Shown: positions 1 to 8,817, numbered from the stretch's first letter. The stretch: 64,000 nucleotides of DNA from CAXXOK01 sp001604115 (GCA_034928535.1 JAYFOV010000022.1:124001-188000); one strand, 5' to 3'. The notes: a model not told the origin generated them from the letters alone. Program-made: numbers and translations.

Positions 1-276
1 GGGTTTCATATGGAAGATTTCCGCGTTTCGTATCATCTGGATTCTACCGAGGCGGTCAAGTCCATGGTCATGGGCGGCAACGGCTTGACCTTTCTGCCCT
101 ATATGGCCGTCAAGAAAGAAGTCTATCTACAGCAGCTGAAAATCATCGATACCGAAAATTTTTGCCTGCGCTATGATGTGTCCATCATCTGCAAGCAAAA
201 ACCGGAAAACAGCAATTACCGTATGAGCATGATCAAAAAATACTTTGAAAACATGGTGCCCACTACGATTTGCTGA
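1..276 (+). CDS. LysR-type regulator, C-terminal fragment
   Basis: The reading frame is open from base 1, so the gene enters from the left edge and only about 91 C-terminal residues are present. The visible part resembles the second half of a LysR effector-binding domain: a 'STEAVKSMVMGGNGLTFLPYMAVKKE' like stretch is the usual loop where surface-exposed residues follow 'gvGialLP'. The DNA-binding helix-turn-helix is outside the window. The stop codon overlaps the end of the convergent TusA-like gene by 14 bases. The effector is unknown; proximity to a sulfur-carrier gene hints at sulfur or selenium metabolism but this is inference. Confidence 0.75.
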   Translation, partial: GFHMEDFRVSYHLDSTEAVKSMVMGGNGLTFLPYMAVKKEVYLQQLKIIDTENFCLRYDVSIICKQKPENSNYRMSMIKKYFENMVPTTIC

Positions 277-499
277 CCTCTTTGGCCAAGCGGATGGTTA
301 TTTCCCACACGCCGGGGATGGGTTCAACCACCGAAGCTGCCAGTCCCTGCTTGCCGCAATACCCCAGCAGCGATTCACAAGTGCAGCTATGATCCGTCAC
401 CACCATCAGCGGCTCCCCGCGATCCAGTTGCTCCCGGTGTTGCATAAGCTTCATCAGGGGCAAGGGGCACATGTCGCCCAGGCAATCCAGCTTGCGCAT
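263..499 (-). CDS. TusA/YedF-like sulfur carrier protein
   Basis: This 78-residue protein has the TusA-family hallmark CPxP near its N-terminus (C-L-G-D-M-C-P-L-P-L), where the first Cys of CPxP carries persulfide sulfur in the family. Length matches TusA/SirA-like proteins (about 75-80 aa). The start was set at the Met of 'MRKLDCLGD'; the longer frame upstream does not resemble the family. TusA proteins relay sulfur to tRNA thiolation, molybdenum cofactor or selenium pathways; which applies here cannot be told. Two exported rhodaneses lie 6 kb away, which may or may not be related. Confidence 0.8.
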   Translation of the reverse strand: MRKLDCLGDMCPLPLMKLMQHREQLDRGEPLMVVTDHSCTCESLLGYCGKQGLAASVVEPIPGVWEITIRLAKEVSKS

Positions 500-606
500 T
501 ATTGGCCGCCTCCTTTGCCCCATTCTAGCATGCAGCGTTGCGGCTGGCAAGCCAAGCCGGGGTACCCGATGCGCTGCCAGGAAGACCATGATTCAGGAAA
601 GCAGGG

Positions 607-1362
607 ATGGTAATGGTACTTGGCGTGGTCATCCCGGTTTATTGTGGCAGCCAACGCATTGGGGCGGTTGTCACCGCGCTGCGCAGCGCGCTGGAAGCAC
701 AGCGCCTGCAAGGCCGCCTGGTGCTGGTGGAGGATGGGAGCGATGCCGCCAGCCGTGCCACGGTAACATCCCTTTGGGAAACGCTGCACGGCGTAACTGC
801 CATACTGCTCGCGCGCAACGTAGGTCAGCAAAGAGCCCTGCACATTGGCATGCAGTATCTGCCGGACTGCGATGTGATCGTGACCATGGACGATGATGGC
901 TCCCATCCGCCGGAGGTACTGGGGCAGATGCTTTCCCAGTTACATCAGGGCGCAGATGTATGCTATGCGATCCCAAATGCCAGGAGCATCGCTCCATGGC
1001 GTAAAACAGGGGCGTGGCTGCGGGATGTGCTGTTTCGTACATGCCTGGGTTTGCCGCCAGGCATTCGCGTGAGCGCTTACCGTATGATGCGCCAGGAGGT
1101 GGCGCAGGCTATCCACCCAGAAGCAGATGGCTTCCTATACCTCTCCGCAGCCATCATGCAGCATCGCCCCAAAGTGACCAACCTGCATTATGCGGCTGCA
1201 CCGGAACCTGCCAGCCGCTATACACCAACCAAATTGATCCGGCTTTATATCGCCTTGCTGGCACATTACACCTTTGTGCGGAATGTTTTGCCTGGCCATC
1301 GCGCGCCGTGCCACAGCGAAGCGACCGTTCTACCGGGAAGGGGCATGCTATGGGAACCTTGA
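607..1362 (+). CDS. Family 2 glycosyltransferase (DPM1/polyprenyl-phosphate type)
   Basis: A 251-residue protein with a GT-A fold signature: 'VVIPVY' at the N-terminus, 'VEDGSDD'-like nucleotide-sugar site, and 'VTMDDDGSHPPE', the metal-binding DxD region typical of dolichyl/undecaprenyl-phosphate sugar transferases. No clear membrane segments follow, so it resembles the soluble catalytic part only. It is the first gene of a five-gene operon, and its end overlaps the ATP-grasp gene by 13 bases. In this family the product is usually a polyprenyl-phosphate sugar, which the PMT-like membrane enzyme at 5.0-6.6 kb could use as donor; that pairing is inference. Confidence 0.8.
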   Translation: MVMVLGVVIPVYCGSQRIGAVVTALRSALEAQRLQGRLVLVEDGSDAASRATVTSLWETLHGVTAILLARNVGQQRALHIGMQYLPDCDVIVTMDDDGSHPPEVLGQMLSQLHQGADVCYAIPNARSIAPWRKTGAWLRDVLFRTCLGLPPGIRVSAYRMMRQEVAQAIHPEADGFLYLSAAIMQHRPKVTNLHYAAAPEPASRYTPTKLIRLYIALLAHYTFVRNVLPGHRAPCHSEATVLPGRGMLWEP

Positions 1363-2600
1363 TGCTGCTGGGCGGTTCCAATGGCCAGCTAAGTGCCGCA
1401 CGCGCTGTGAAGGCGCTCGGCCACAGACTGGTATTGGTAGATTATTTGCAGACTCCTCCTGCCCAAACCCTCTGCGATGTGCATGCACGTGTGAGCACCT
1501 TTGATGTGAACGCATGCATCCAAACGGCCAAAGAGCACCGCATCGACGGCGTTTGCACCGTTGGAACCGATCAGCCCGTGCTCACAGCGGCCTGTGTGGC
1601 CGAAGCGCTGTCCCTGCCATCCCCCATTACCACCGCTACTGCGCGCAAGGCGACCAACAAACGGGATATGAAAGAAGCGTTCCGTTTGCAGGGCATTCCC
1701 CATGTGCCGTTTGCCTACTTCTCGCCTGATCAAAGTTCCGCGCATCTGGCGCAGCTGGGGCAACCCTTGGTCATCAAGCCTCTCGACTCGCAGGGGCAAC
1801 GCGGCGTGTTCAAGGTGCAAACACCCGCCGAAGCGGCGCTTCGATTGCCCGAAACACTGCGCCACTCCCGTGAAAACAGCGCGCTGGTCGAAACCTTTTA
1901 CCCCAGCGATGAAGTTACTTTCTCCGGCTTCCTGTACCAAGGACGGCTTACCCCCCTGCTGCTCACGGATCGTCAACTGCTGGATGATCCTTTGCATATC
2001 GGTGTTTGTGCCGCGCACCGCTACCCCAGTATCCATAGTGCGCGCATGACGGAAATCACCCAGTTATGCCAGCGCGTAGCGGAAGCCATCGGCGCACAGT
2101 ATGGCGCATTGTATGTGCAACTGCTCATCGGCGAACATGGTGTGCTGGTCAACGAGGTCGCCTGCCGCGTCGGCGGCGCGTACGAAGACGCTATGATCCG
2201 TTATGCTTCCGGCTTTGATATCCTGTCGGCCGTGATCCATGGCGCTTTGGGGCAAAGCCAACCTCCGCCTGATCTTTCCTTCAAAAGCGCACCTGACACC
2301 GGCTTACAGATGTCTGTCCAAATGCTGTTTTGCGTGCCCGGCGTCATTGGCGCCATTACGCCCATCCGCCAGCTGCTCACCTTGCCGGGTGTGCTGTGTG
2401 CCGGCTATCATTATTTGCCCGGTGATCGAATTTCCCCCATGGAAAACGCTACCAACCGCTTTGGACACTGTGTGCTGGCTACCAGACGGGGCGACATGGC
2501 AAGCCTCGTTGCGCAGATGTACCAAACCCTTCAGGTAACGGATACACAGGGGCAGGCCATGATCATCCCCAGAACGTTTGACGGAGAGAGAAACGCATGA
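1350..2600 (+). CDS. ATP-grasp domain protein (carboxylate-amine/thiol ligase-like)
   Basis: A 416-residue protein. The start at 1350 is chosen because a GGGAAGGGG ribosome binding site precedes it and the Rossmann-like pre-ATP-grasp segment 'MGTLMLLGGSNGQLSAARA' begins there; the frame is open further upstream but unrelated. The ATP-grasp core is visible as 'NKRDMKEAFRLQGIP', 'PLVIKPLDSQGQRGV' (ATP-binding Lys and flexible loop) and 'VNEVACRVGG', the Mg-binding E/N-x-x-x-R motif. It resembles carbamoyl-phosphate/PurK/D-Ala-D-Ala-type ligases of unassigned substrate. It sits between a glycosyltransferase and an importer with 4-base overlaps, so all are probably co-translated. Confidence 0.8.
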   Translation: MGTLMLLGGSNGQLSAARAVKALGHRLVLVDYLQTPPAQTLCDVHARVSTFDVNACIQTAKEHRIDGVCTVGTDQPVLTAACVAEALSLPSPITTATARKATNKRDMKEAFRLQGIPHVPFAYFSPDQSSAHLAQLGQPLVIKPLDSQGQRGVFKVQTPAEAALRLPETLRHSRENSALVETFYPSDEVTFSGFLYQGRLTPLLLTDRQLLDDPLHIGVCAAHRYPSIHSARMTEITQLCQRVAEAIGAQYGALYVQLLIGEHGVLVNEVACRVGGAYEDAMIRYASGFDILSAVIHGALGQSQPPPDLSFKSAPDTGLQMSVQMLFCVPGVIGAITPIRQLLTLPGVLCAGYHYLPGDRISPMENATNRFGHCVLATRRGDMASLVAQMYQTLQVTDTQGQAMIIPRTFDGERNA

Positions 2601-3553
2601 AACAACGCCGCATGGCCCTTAGCCTGCTGTTAATTGCCTTGATGGTTGGCATGACCGGATGCCAGCCACCACCCAAGGAAAAAATCACCCTGGCAACGCA
2701 GTTTGGCATTGCCTATGCTCCTTTGGAAATCATGAAACAGGATCGGTTGCTGGAAGCGGCTTTGCCCGGCGTGCAGGTCAAGTGGGTGCAAATGGGTGGC
2801 CCTACCGGTATCCGTGAAGGCATGCTGGCAGGAAAAATCGATGTTGGCTTTATGGGAATCGGCCCCATGCTCATCGGGGTGGATACGGGAATGCCCTGGA
2901 AATGCTTTGCCGCGCTTTCCGCCAATGAGGTTGCCTTTGTAACCAACCGTGCAGACATCCGATCACTGCAGGACATTCAACCGTCTGATCGCATTGCCAT
3001 CCTCAGCCCAGGCAGCACGCAGCATATCCTGCTGTGCATGGCCGCCGAGCAGGTACTGGGCAATGCTGATGCCCTGGACACGCAGCTGGTGTCCATGAGC
3101 CATCCGGATGCCATGACGGCTATGCTGGCAGGCAGCGAGATCGCGCTGCATATTGCCACGCCACCCTATACCGAGTTGGAACTCGAAAACGGGATGCACA
3201 AAATCCTCACCGGGCAGGAGGTCATGGGCGGCCCCTTCACTTTCATCTGTGGGGTTGCTTTGACGCGCTTGTATGAGGAGCAGCCCGCTCTTTATGCCGC
3301 CCTCACACAAAGCCTTCAAAAGGCAACCGATACCCTCAACGCGGATCTGCCCGGCGCCGCGCGCCGCCTTGCACCGCTGTATGGCATACCGGAAGCAGTG
3401 CTGCTGCAAGCGATGCGTTATCAGGGATCCATCTACGGCACCTCTTTGCACGGCGTGGATCGCTTTGCCTCGGCGATGGCGCGGCTCGGGTTGCTTTCCC
3501 AGGCACCTACCGCGGAGCAGTATGCCTTTGCTGGCGTTGAGGTATTGCCATGA
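2597..3553 (+). CDS. ABC transporter substrate-binding lipoprotein (SsuA/TauA/NitT type)
   Basis: A 318-residue exported lipoprotein: a basic, hydrophobic signal ends in a lipobox 'LMVGMTGC' at about residues 15-22. The mature part has the NitT/TauT-family pattern: 'TLATQFGIAYAPLEIMKQ', then 'GIREGMLAGKIDVGFMGIGP', the loop that reports substrate-free domain closure. Relatives bind sulfonates, taurine, nitrate or pyrimidine thiamine precursors; the ligand here is not evident. The start overlaps the ATP-grasp stop (ATGA) and the stop overlaps the permease start. Confidence 0.85.
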   Translation: MKQRRMALSLLLIALMVGMTGCQPPPKEKITLATQFGIAYAPLEIMKQDRLLEAALPGVQVKWVQMGGPTGIREGMLAGKIDVGFMGIGPMLIGVDTGMPWKCFAALSANEVAFVTNRADIRSLQDIQPSDRIAILSPGSTQHILLCMAAEQVLGNADALDTQLVSMSHPDAMTAMLAGSEIALHIATPPYTELELENGMHKILTGQEVMGGPFTFICGVALTRLYEEQPALYAALTQSLQKATDTLNADLPGAARRLAPLYGIPEAVLLQAMRYQGSIYGTSLHGVDRFASAMARLGLLSQAPTAEQYAFAGVEVLP

Positions 3554-4374
3554 AGCGACTGAGCATGCCTCGCTCTTTTTATCAAAAGCGCTGGCGCAGT
3601 CGGCTGGTTTTTTTCCTGCTGCTGCTGGCTGTTTGGGAAGTTACCGCTGTGTGCAGCGGCGTTTCCCCCCTGCTGCTTCCGCGTGTGGAAGCCGTTGCAG
3701 CCGCATTGCTGGCAGGTCTGTTGCATGGCACCTTGCTGGTTCAGGCCTTGTTTTCGCTTGGTATGATCGTGCTTGGCTTGGCCATTGGTGCGTTGCTGGC
3801 GCTTGGGTTTGCGGTGGCCGCCCAGCTGTCTCCTTTGGGCGACCGGTTTATCGATGCCTTGACCGTTATGGCGCATCCGTTGCCCGGTATGGCGCTGCTC
3901 CCGTTGATCGTGATTTGGTTTGGCACAGGCGCTCCGGCCGTGCTGGTCGTGATCGTGCATGCCTGCTTATGGTCGCTGCTGTTGAGTCTGCAAAATGGCA
4001 TGCGGGACGCGCCTTCCCTCTATACAGACATCGGCCGCAATCTGTCCATGGGGCGCATGGCCATCATCATGCAAATCCTTCTGCCAGCCGCCTTCTCACA
4101 GGCGCTCGCGGGTCTTCGCGTGGGTTGGGCAAGGGCATGGCGCGCGCTCATCAGCGCGGAAATGGTGTTTGGGGCAATCGGCGCCAACGGTGGCTTGGGG
4201 TGGTATCTTTTCAAGCAACGTGCCATGATGAACACGCCTGGGCTATTTGCCGGCATCATCTTGGTCGCAGGCATCGGCATGGCCGTGGAAAGCCTGCTGT
4301 TTGAAAGACTTGAGAAAAAAACGCTGCGCAAATGGCAGGCGGCCGAACTGGGAGGTGACGCGCAGTGGAACTGA
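3550..4374 (+). CDS. ABC transporter permease (SsuC/TauC type)
   Basis: A 274-residue integral membrane protein with about six hydrophobic helices and the BPD_transp_1 cytoplasmic EAA-like loop around 'DIGRNLSMGRMAIIMQILLPAAF', which docks on the ATPase. The ATG overlaps the binding-protein stop codon and its own end overlaps the ATPase start by 10 bases. Together with the genes on either side it forms a complete three-component importer. Confidence 0.85.
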   Translation: MKRLSMPRSFYQKRWRSRLVFFLLLLAVWEVTAVCSGVSPLLLPRVEAVAAALLAGLLHGTLLVQALFSLGMIVLGLAIGALLALGFAVAAQLSPLGDRFIDALTVMAHPLPGMALLPLIVIWFGTGAPAVLVVIVHACLWSLLLSLQNGMRDAPSLYTDIGRNLSMGRMAIIMQILLPAAFSQALAGLRVGWARAWRALISAEMVFGAIGANGGLGWYLFKQRAMMNTPGLFAGIILVAGIGMAVESLLFERLEKKTLRKWQAAELGGDAQWN

Positions 4375-5069
4375 GTGCGCATGGGCTATGTAAAGCATTC
4401 GGCGGTAAACCCATTCTCGCTGATGTGAGCCTGACTGTGAACAGCCGCGAGACACTGGCAATCGTTGGCCGTTCAGGTTGTGGAAAGACAACCCTGCTCC
4501 GCTTGTTGGCCAGCCTTTTGCCGCCCGATGGCGGCCATATTACTGTGGATGGCGTAACCGTTACAGTGCCCAGCAAAGATCGACTGCTGGTTTTTCAGGG
4601 TTTGGAACAATTGTTTCCCTGGCAAACGCTGTTGAGCAATGTCTGTTTTGCAATCCGTAAAGCTTTGCCCCACCTGACCGCAGCCGAGGTAAACGAGCGC
4701 GCCATGCACAGTCTTAAACGGATGGGTCTGGCTGCAGCGGCACAGCAATATCCGTATCAGTTGTCCGGCGGTATGAAGCAGCGCGGTGCCTTGGCGCGCG
4801 CCTTAGCGATCGCGCCACGCGTACTGCTGATGGATGAGCCCTTTTCCAGTTTGGATGAATTCACACGCGGTCATGTTCGCGAAGCGTTTGAGACGCTAAA
4901 GGAGGACACCGGCGCAGCTGTTGTGCTCGTCACACATGATGTGGCGGAAGCTGTGCAATGCGCAGCCCGCATCGCCGTACTCAGTGCCAGGACAAAAGGC
5001 TTTCTGGCCGTGCTGGAAAACGATGGCGCCACGGTCAAGGCTGCGCTGCGCTCGCTGCTGGCTGATTGA
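4365..5069 (+). CDS. ABC transporter ATP-binding protein (SsuB/TauB type)
   Basis: A 234-residue ATPase with Walker A 'GRSGCGKTTLL', signature 'LSGGMKQRGALARAL', Walker B 'VLLMDEPFSSLDE' and switch His in 'VTHDVAEAV'. Translation starts at GTG (4365); GGAGG nine bases upstream supports it. The 3' end overlaps the convergent membrane glycosyltransferase gene by 35 bases, so the two transcripts must overlap. The gene order glycosyltransferase, ligase, importer in one operon suggests that the imported compound is further ligated or conjugated (inference). Confidence 0.88.
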   Translation: MELSAHGLCKAFGGKPILADVSLTVNSRETLAIVGRSGCGKTTLLRLLASLLPPDGGHITVDGVTVTVPSKDRLLVFQGLEQLFPWQTLLSNVCFAIRKALPHLTAAEVNERAMHSLKRMGLAAAAQQYPYQLSGGMKQRGALARALAIAPRVLLMDEPFSSLDEFTRGHVREAFETLKEDTGAAVVLVTHDVAEAVQCAARIAVLSARTKGFLAVLENDGATVKAALRSLLAD

Positions 5070-6588
5070 CCCGATACACCTTTACACCGTACCCCTTGCC
5101 GATTTCCTGAACGACACGCACTGCATACCCCGGATTCACAAAGCTGCCAATGTAAGTGCAATGCTCCCGTAAGAATGCCTGTACCTCCGGCACCGCGCGC
5201 GGGTTGCCGTAAAGCGCATTCAGGTATGGCCTACGTTCGTATATCATCTGCATTTCATCCGGCCACAGAATGGCTTCGATACCCCTGGATTGTACATATT
5301 GCGCAAAGGTCATCTCATTTTCCGCCAAGAATGCCAAATTCCGAACATCCAGCAAAGTATCGGAATCAAAGTAAAAAGCAGTATTCAAGTTTCCAAGAGT
5401 TTTGGTTTCCGGTTTCAGATATGCAGCAACTTGCCCGCAATAATCTTGGTAGTCGTAGGGCAAGGCAGCGGCTATGGCCTGAAGACTCGCCAACAGGAGC
5501 ACTGCTGTAGCGGCGGGAAGGCATGCGCATACAACCCGCCAGCGCCGGCAGAGCGGCGGGATCATCATCATGCATGGCAAAATCCAGAGCACTGCGCTCA
5601 GTTGGTTGTAGCGGCCAATGAGCACCGTGCCGGCCAGTGTGCCCAGCGTCATGCACAGCGGTACTCCAATCCGTACATCGCGCGTCCTGAAAAGCAGGAA
5701 GGCGCCCGCCGGCAGCAGTATGGCCACCAACAATAAAGGTGCTTTCATGTCAGGCAAAACATAGGTTCCGCTTACTCCCTGCCACAAGTTGGCTGCATAA
5801 ACCGCAAAGCCGCCCAGTTTATCCTGGAGCGGAACATCCAAATCAAATTCGCTTTGCCCATAGCGCTGGTAGTGTGTTGGAAATTGGGCATCAAACAGGA
5901 AACTCAGCCCCACAAAAACCGCTGTGATTGCCGCGGTCACGCCGATGTACAGGAGCAAAGGCTTGACCCGTAGCTGACCGCGCAACAGCATGCAGCATAC
6001 AAGCGTCAGGCCGCACCCTACCGCCAGCAGAAAGCTGTTGGGGTGCATACCTACACTCAGCCCCGTGATGCACCCCAGGCGTACTGCCGTGCCGGGGAGG
6101 ATGTTTCCTCCGCTGGACTGCAGCCCATGCATGAGCCACAGCATCATAGCGCACAGCAGAATTTCCTGCCGTGCCATGTGTGCAGCCGTCAGGAACGGCG
6201 CGCTGACGCCTACCAACACCATCATTCCCAGGGAAAACCGCACGCTCGCATCCATACGGGCGCAACGGTACACCAGCGCCAACGCGACGAGGCTCGCCAG
6301 CAAGGATAGCAATCGCAACGGAAATACCCCGTACCCGAACAGCGCGATCATTGGCATTTGCATCAGATGAAAAATGATTTTAATGGCATGGGGATATCGG
6401 GGCTTCAAATCAAAAAACGGCTCGGTAACCGCAGGGGAGGCATTGCTGATCATGGCGCGCGTAAGCCCACCCAGCCAGCTTTCATCAGAGTGAACCAATG
6501 GATAGCGAGTCAGGAACAGTAAATTTGCCAACAGGTATAGGCCAAGCAGCCCAATGACCCACCATACCTCGTTACGCCGCGCTTGCAT
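5035..6588 (-). CDS. PMT/ArnT-like polytopic membrane glycosyltransferase
   Basis: A 517-residue protein with roughly ten or more hydrophobic helices. The first periplasmic-type loop carries 'HSDESW' after the first helix, matching the position of the catalytic acidic pair in the GT39/GT83/PMT_2 superfamily (glycosyl or aminoarabinose transfer from polyprenyl-phosphate donors). The C-terminal ~130 residues are soluble and predicted extracytoplasmic. The start ATG follows AAGGAGTGA. It is convergent with the GT2-ATP-grasp-ABC operon, and the GT2 enzyme could make its lipid-linked donor. Acceptor unknown. Confidence 0.7.
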   Translation of the reverse strand: MQARRNEVWWVIGLLGLYLLANLLFLTRYPLVHSDESWLGGLTRAMISNASPAVTEPFFDLKPRYPHAIKIIFHLMQMPMIALFGYGVFPLRLLSLLASLVALALVYRCARMDASVRFSLGMMVLVGVSAPFLTAAHMARQEILLCAMMLWLMHGLQSSGGNILPGTAVRLGCITGLSVGMHPNSFLLAVGCGLTLVCCMLLRGQLRVKPLLLYIGVTAAITAVFVGLSFLFDAQFPTHYQRYGQSEFDLDVPLQDKLGGFAVYAANLWQGVSGTYVLPDMKAPLLLVAILLPAGAFLLFRTRDVRIGVPLCMTLGTLAGTVLIGRYNQLSAVLWILPCMMMIPPLCRRWRVVCACLPAATAVLLLASLQAIAAALPYDYQDYCGQVAAYLKPETKTLGNLNTAFYFDSDTLLDVRNLAFLAENEMTFAQYVQSRGIEAILWPDEMQMIYERRPYLNALYGNPRAVPEVQAFLREHCTYIGSFVNPGYAVRVVQEIGKGYGVKVYRVNQPAASAAQP

Positions 6589-6725
6589 GATGTCACTCCT
6601 TACGGGTCGGTAGGTTGATTATAGCACATCCCCGCTCCATTGCGTGGCAGTAGTACCCCTGCGCGGCATTACGAAGCGGTATGAACCATAAGGTATCGTT
6701 ATAACCTTAACAAACCGGAATCACG

Positions 6726-6764
6726 TATAATAAGCAAAGGGTTCACAGGGTGGAACGGAGGAGG
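6726..6764 (+). promoter_or_regulatory. -10 element and ribosome binding site of the rhodanese operon
   Basis: A consensus TATAAT lies at 6726-6731 without a convincing -35 at 17 bases. A very strong ribosome binding site GGAGGAGG follows at 6757-6764, five bases before the ATG at 6770. The 180-base gap before it separates this unit from the divergent membrane glycosyltransferase. Confidence 0.55.
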
Positions 6765-6769
6765 ATACC

Positions 6770-7690
6770 ATGACCAGCCAACACCAAAGGAAAACATTAT
6801 CCGCGCTGGTGCTGCTCATTGTGGCGGCCATCGTGCTCACAGGGTGCAACACTGCGCAGTATGAGCAGAGCGGAACCAAAATCATCCCAGCCAGCACGCT
6901 TGCCTCCTATATTGGCAAGGAAAACGTCATGATCGTCGATATGCAGACCGCCGAAGCTTATGCCGCGGCGCATATCACAGGCGCGGTGAACATTACACAG
7001 GAAGAGATCGTGATCAATGTCCCCGTCAAAAATATGCTTACCTCCAAAAACAAGATTCAGAAATTGCTCAGTGAAAAGGGCATTGCTAACGACATGACCC
7101 TTGTGGTATATGATGATAACAAAATGAACGCGGCGCGACTGTTCTGGACGCTGCTCATGTATGGCCATGAGAATGTGCTGGTGGTGGATGGCGGCTGGTC
7201 TGCCATCCAGAAAGCAGGCATACCCGTGACAGATGCTGTGGCAACGTACCCCCCAACGGAGTATGTGGCCGCCGAAAAGGACATTCGCTGGCTTGCCACC
7301 GCCGAAGATGTGCTCCGACAGGTGAACGAGCCCGACCCAAACGTTGTGCTGCTGGATGTGCGCACCGATGCCGAGTACCAGCAAAGCGGCAAAGTGCCCT
7401 CATCCATCCTGTGGGATTATGCCAACCTGTTTTACCAGGACGGCACCTTCAAGGATGTCCAAACCACCCGCATCAATTTTCTGGAAATGAAAATTCGGCC
7501 GGAAAACGAAATCATCCTTTATTGCCAGACTTCCATGCGCGCCGCGCCGGTTTTTCTGCGGCTGTATGACGCTGGATACAGGAACATCAAACTCTACGAC
7601 GGCGCCTATCTGGAATGGTCCACCAATCCCAATTACCCCATCGACATGCCTACCGGTATGGTCGCACCCAGCAAGAAGGATGCATCCTGA
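6770..7690 (+). CDS. Exported tandem-rhodanese lipoprotein (sulfurtransferase)
   Basis: A 306-residue lipoprotein with lipobox 'IVLTGC' (Cys26). Two rhodanese domains follow, about residues 38-155 and 170-290. The first has Asp where the catalytic Cys should be ('VVYDDNKMNAAR', about 115), so it is probably structural. The second keeps the catalytic Cys in 'LYCQTSMRAAP' (Cys252) and the 'LLDVRTDAEY' CH2A-like motif. This inactive-active arrangement is classic for thiosulfate/3-mercaptopyruvate sulfurtransferases. It would act on the outer face of the membrane. The next gene encodes a second exported rhodanese 25 bases away. Confidence 0.88.
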   Translation: MTSQHQRKTLSALVLLIVAAIVLTGCNTAQYEQSGTKIIPASTLASYIGKENVMIVDMQTAEAYAAAHITGAVNITQEEIVINVPVKNMLTSKNKIQKLLSEKGIANDMTLVVYDDNKMNAARLFWTLLMYGHENVLVVDGGWSAIQKAGIPVTDAVATYPPTEYVAAEKDIRWLATAEDVLRQVNEPDPNVVLLDVRTDAEYQQSGKVPSSILWDYANLFYQDGTFKDVQTTRINFLEMKIRPENEIILYCQTSMRAAPVFLRLYDAGYRNIKLYDGAYLEWSTNPNYPIDMPTGMVAPSKKDAS

Positions 7691-7715
7691 TCACAACTGA
7701 AGGAGAGTAACAACC

Positions 7716-8618
7716 ATGAAAAAGCTCCTGTCTCTGGTTCTATGCCTGGCACTGCTCGCCTCCCTGACCCTCGCTTCCGTCGCCGTTGCGGAGGTTTCCC
7801 CCGTGGTGGCTGAAAAAGCAATGGCTTACCTTGCCAACTACGATGGTGCCAAGTATACCATCAAGGCGCCGGATTTCTTTGCCAAGATCGACGCGGGCGA
7901 AGAAATGCTCATCCTGGACATCCGTCAGCCGGATGCCTATGCTGAAAGTCATGTGGCAGGCGCCATCAATGTTCCCTTTGGCAACACCATTGCAGAAAAA
8001 CTGGCCAACATCCCCGACGATGTGCAGCTGTATGTCTATTGCTACACCGGACAGACTGCTTCCCAAACCACAGCGCTGCTCAATGTGGCCGGCAAGTTTG
8101 CCACCAATGTGCAGGGAGGGTTCAACAATGGGATTTCCGCAGTAGACGGCTTTGAGAAGTACGTGACCACCGAAGCCGGCCCCGAGCTGACGAGCGATAC
8201 CTACGAAGTGGATCCCGAGGTGCAGGCAGCCATTACAGCCTACTATGCGGATATGGTCGGCAAAGCTGGAACCGCATTTGCCAACAATAATTTTGCGCCG
8301 GATAGCCTCATGGAAGTAATTGATGCCGAAATGGATGATTACTTCATCTACTCCGTACGTCAGGCGGTCGATTTTGAAGCCGGCCACATCCAGGGCGCGG
8401 TCAACAACCCCTTCGGCGCCGGCATGGAGCAGAACTTTGCAGCGCAATTGCCCACGGACAAAAAAATCATCGTATATTGCTACACAGGACAGACCGCTTC
8501 CCAGACCACAGCCATCCTTCGCCTGCTTGGCTATGACGCCTATAACCTCAGTGGCGGCATGGGCAAGGAAGGCGGAGCCGGCTGGCTGGGAAAGGGCTAT
8601 GCCGTGACCACCGACTGA
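7716..8618 (+). CDS. Secreted double-rhodanese protein with two active-site cysteines
   Basis: A 300-residue protein with a cleavable signal ending near 'SVAVA-EV' (residue 25) and no lipobox. Two rhodanese repeats (about 45-150 and 190-295) each carry the same active-site loop 'YCYTGQTASQTTA' with Cys109 and Cys255, unlike its neighbour where one copy is dead. The near-identical loops suggest internal duplication and conservation of function. Ribosome binding site AAGGAGAG precedes the ATG. Co-transcription with the lipoprotein rhodanese implies an extracytoplasmic sulfane-sulfur relay or thiosulfate handling; substrate unknown. Confidence 0.85.
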   Translation: MKKLLSLVLCLALLASLTLASVAVAEVSPVVAEKAMAYLANYDGAKYTIKAPDFFAKIDAGEEMLILDIRQPDAYAESHVAGAINVPFGNTIAEKLANIPDDVQLYVYCYTGQTASQTTALLNVAGKFATNVQGGFNNGISAVDGFEKYVTTEAGPELTSDTYEVDPEVQAAITAYYADMVGKAGTAFANNNFAPDSLMEVIDAEMDDYFIYSVRQAVDFEAGHIQGAVNNPFGAGMEQNFAAQLPTDKKIIVYCYTGQTASQTTAILRLLGYDAYNLSGGMGKEGGAGWLGKGYAVTTD

Positions 8619-8641
8619 TGCATTGCCCCTGACATCATATC

Positions 8642-8698
8642 TTCACCACAGCAGCGGGGAACCTGTATATGCTACAGGGTCCCCGCTGCTTTGGTGAA
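8642..8698. terminator. Long inverted repeat between convergent genes
   Basis: The arms TTCACCA.CAGCAGCGGGGA and the matching TCCCCGCTGC..TGGTGAA form a hairpin of more than 20 pairs around an AT loop. There is no strong T-run, but its position between the rhodanese operon and the convergent oxidoreductase suits a bidirectional terminator. Confidence 0.65.
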
Positions 8699-8817
8699 GT
8701 GAGCCTTCATGAGTGCTTGCAACCATTCATCAGCAAGGTTTCCGGCGTCTCGGCCAGGCAATCCAAGCGGATGCTATGATTCTATCCATGCATCCGCCCC
8801 CGAGATCCCTTGCTTCG

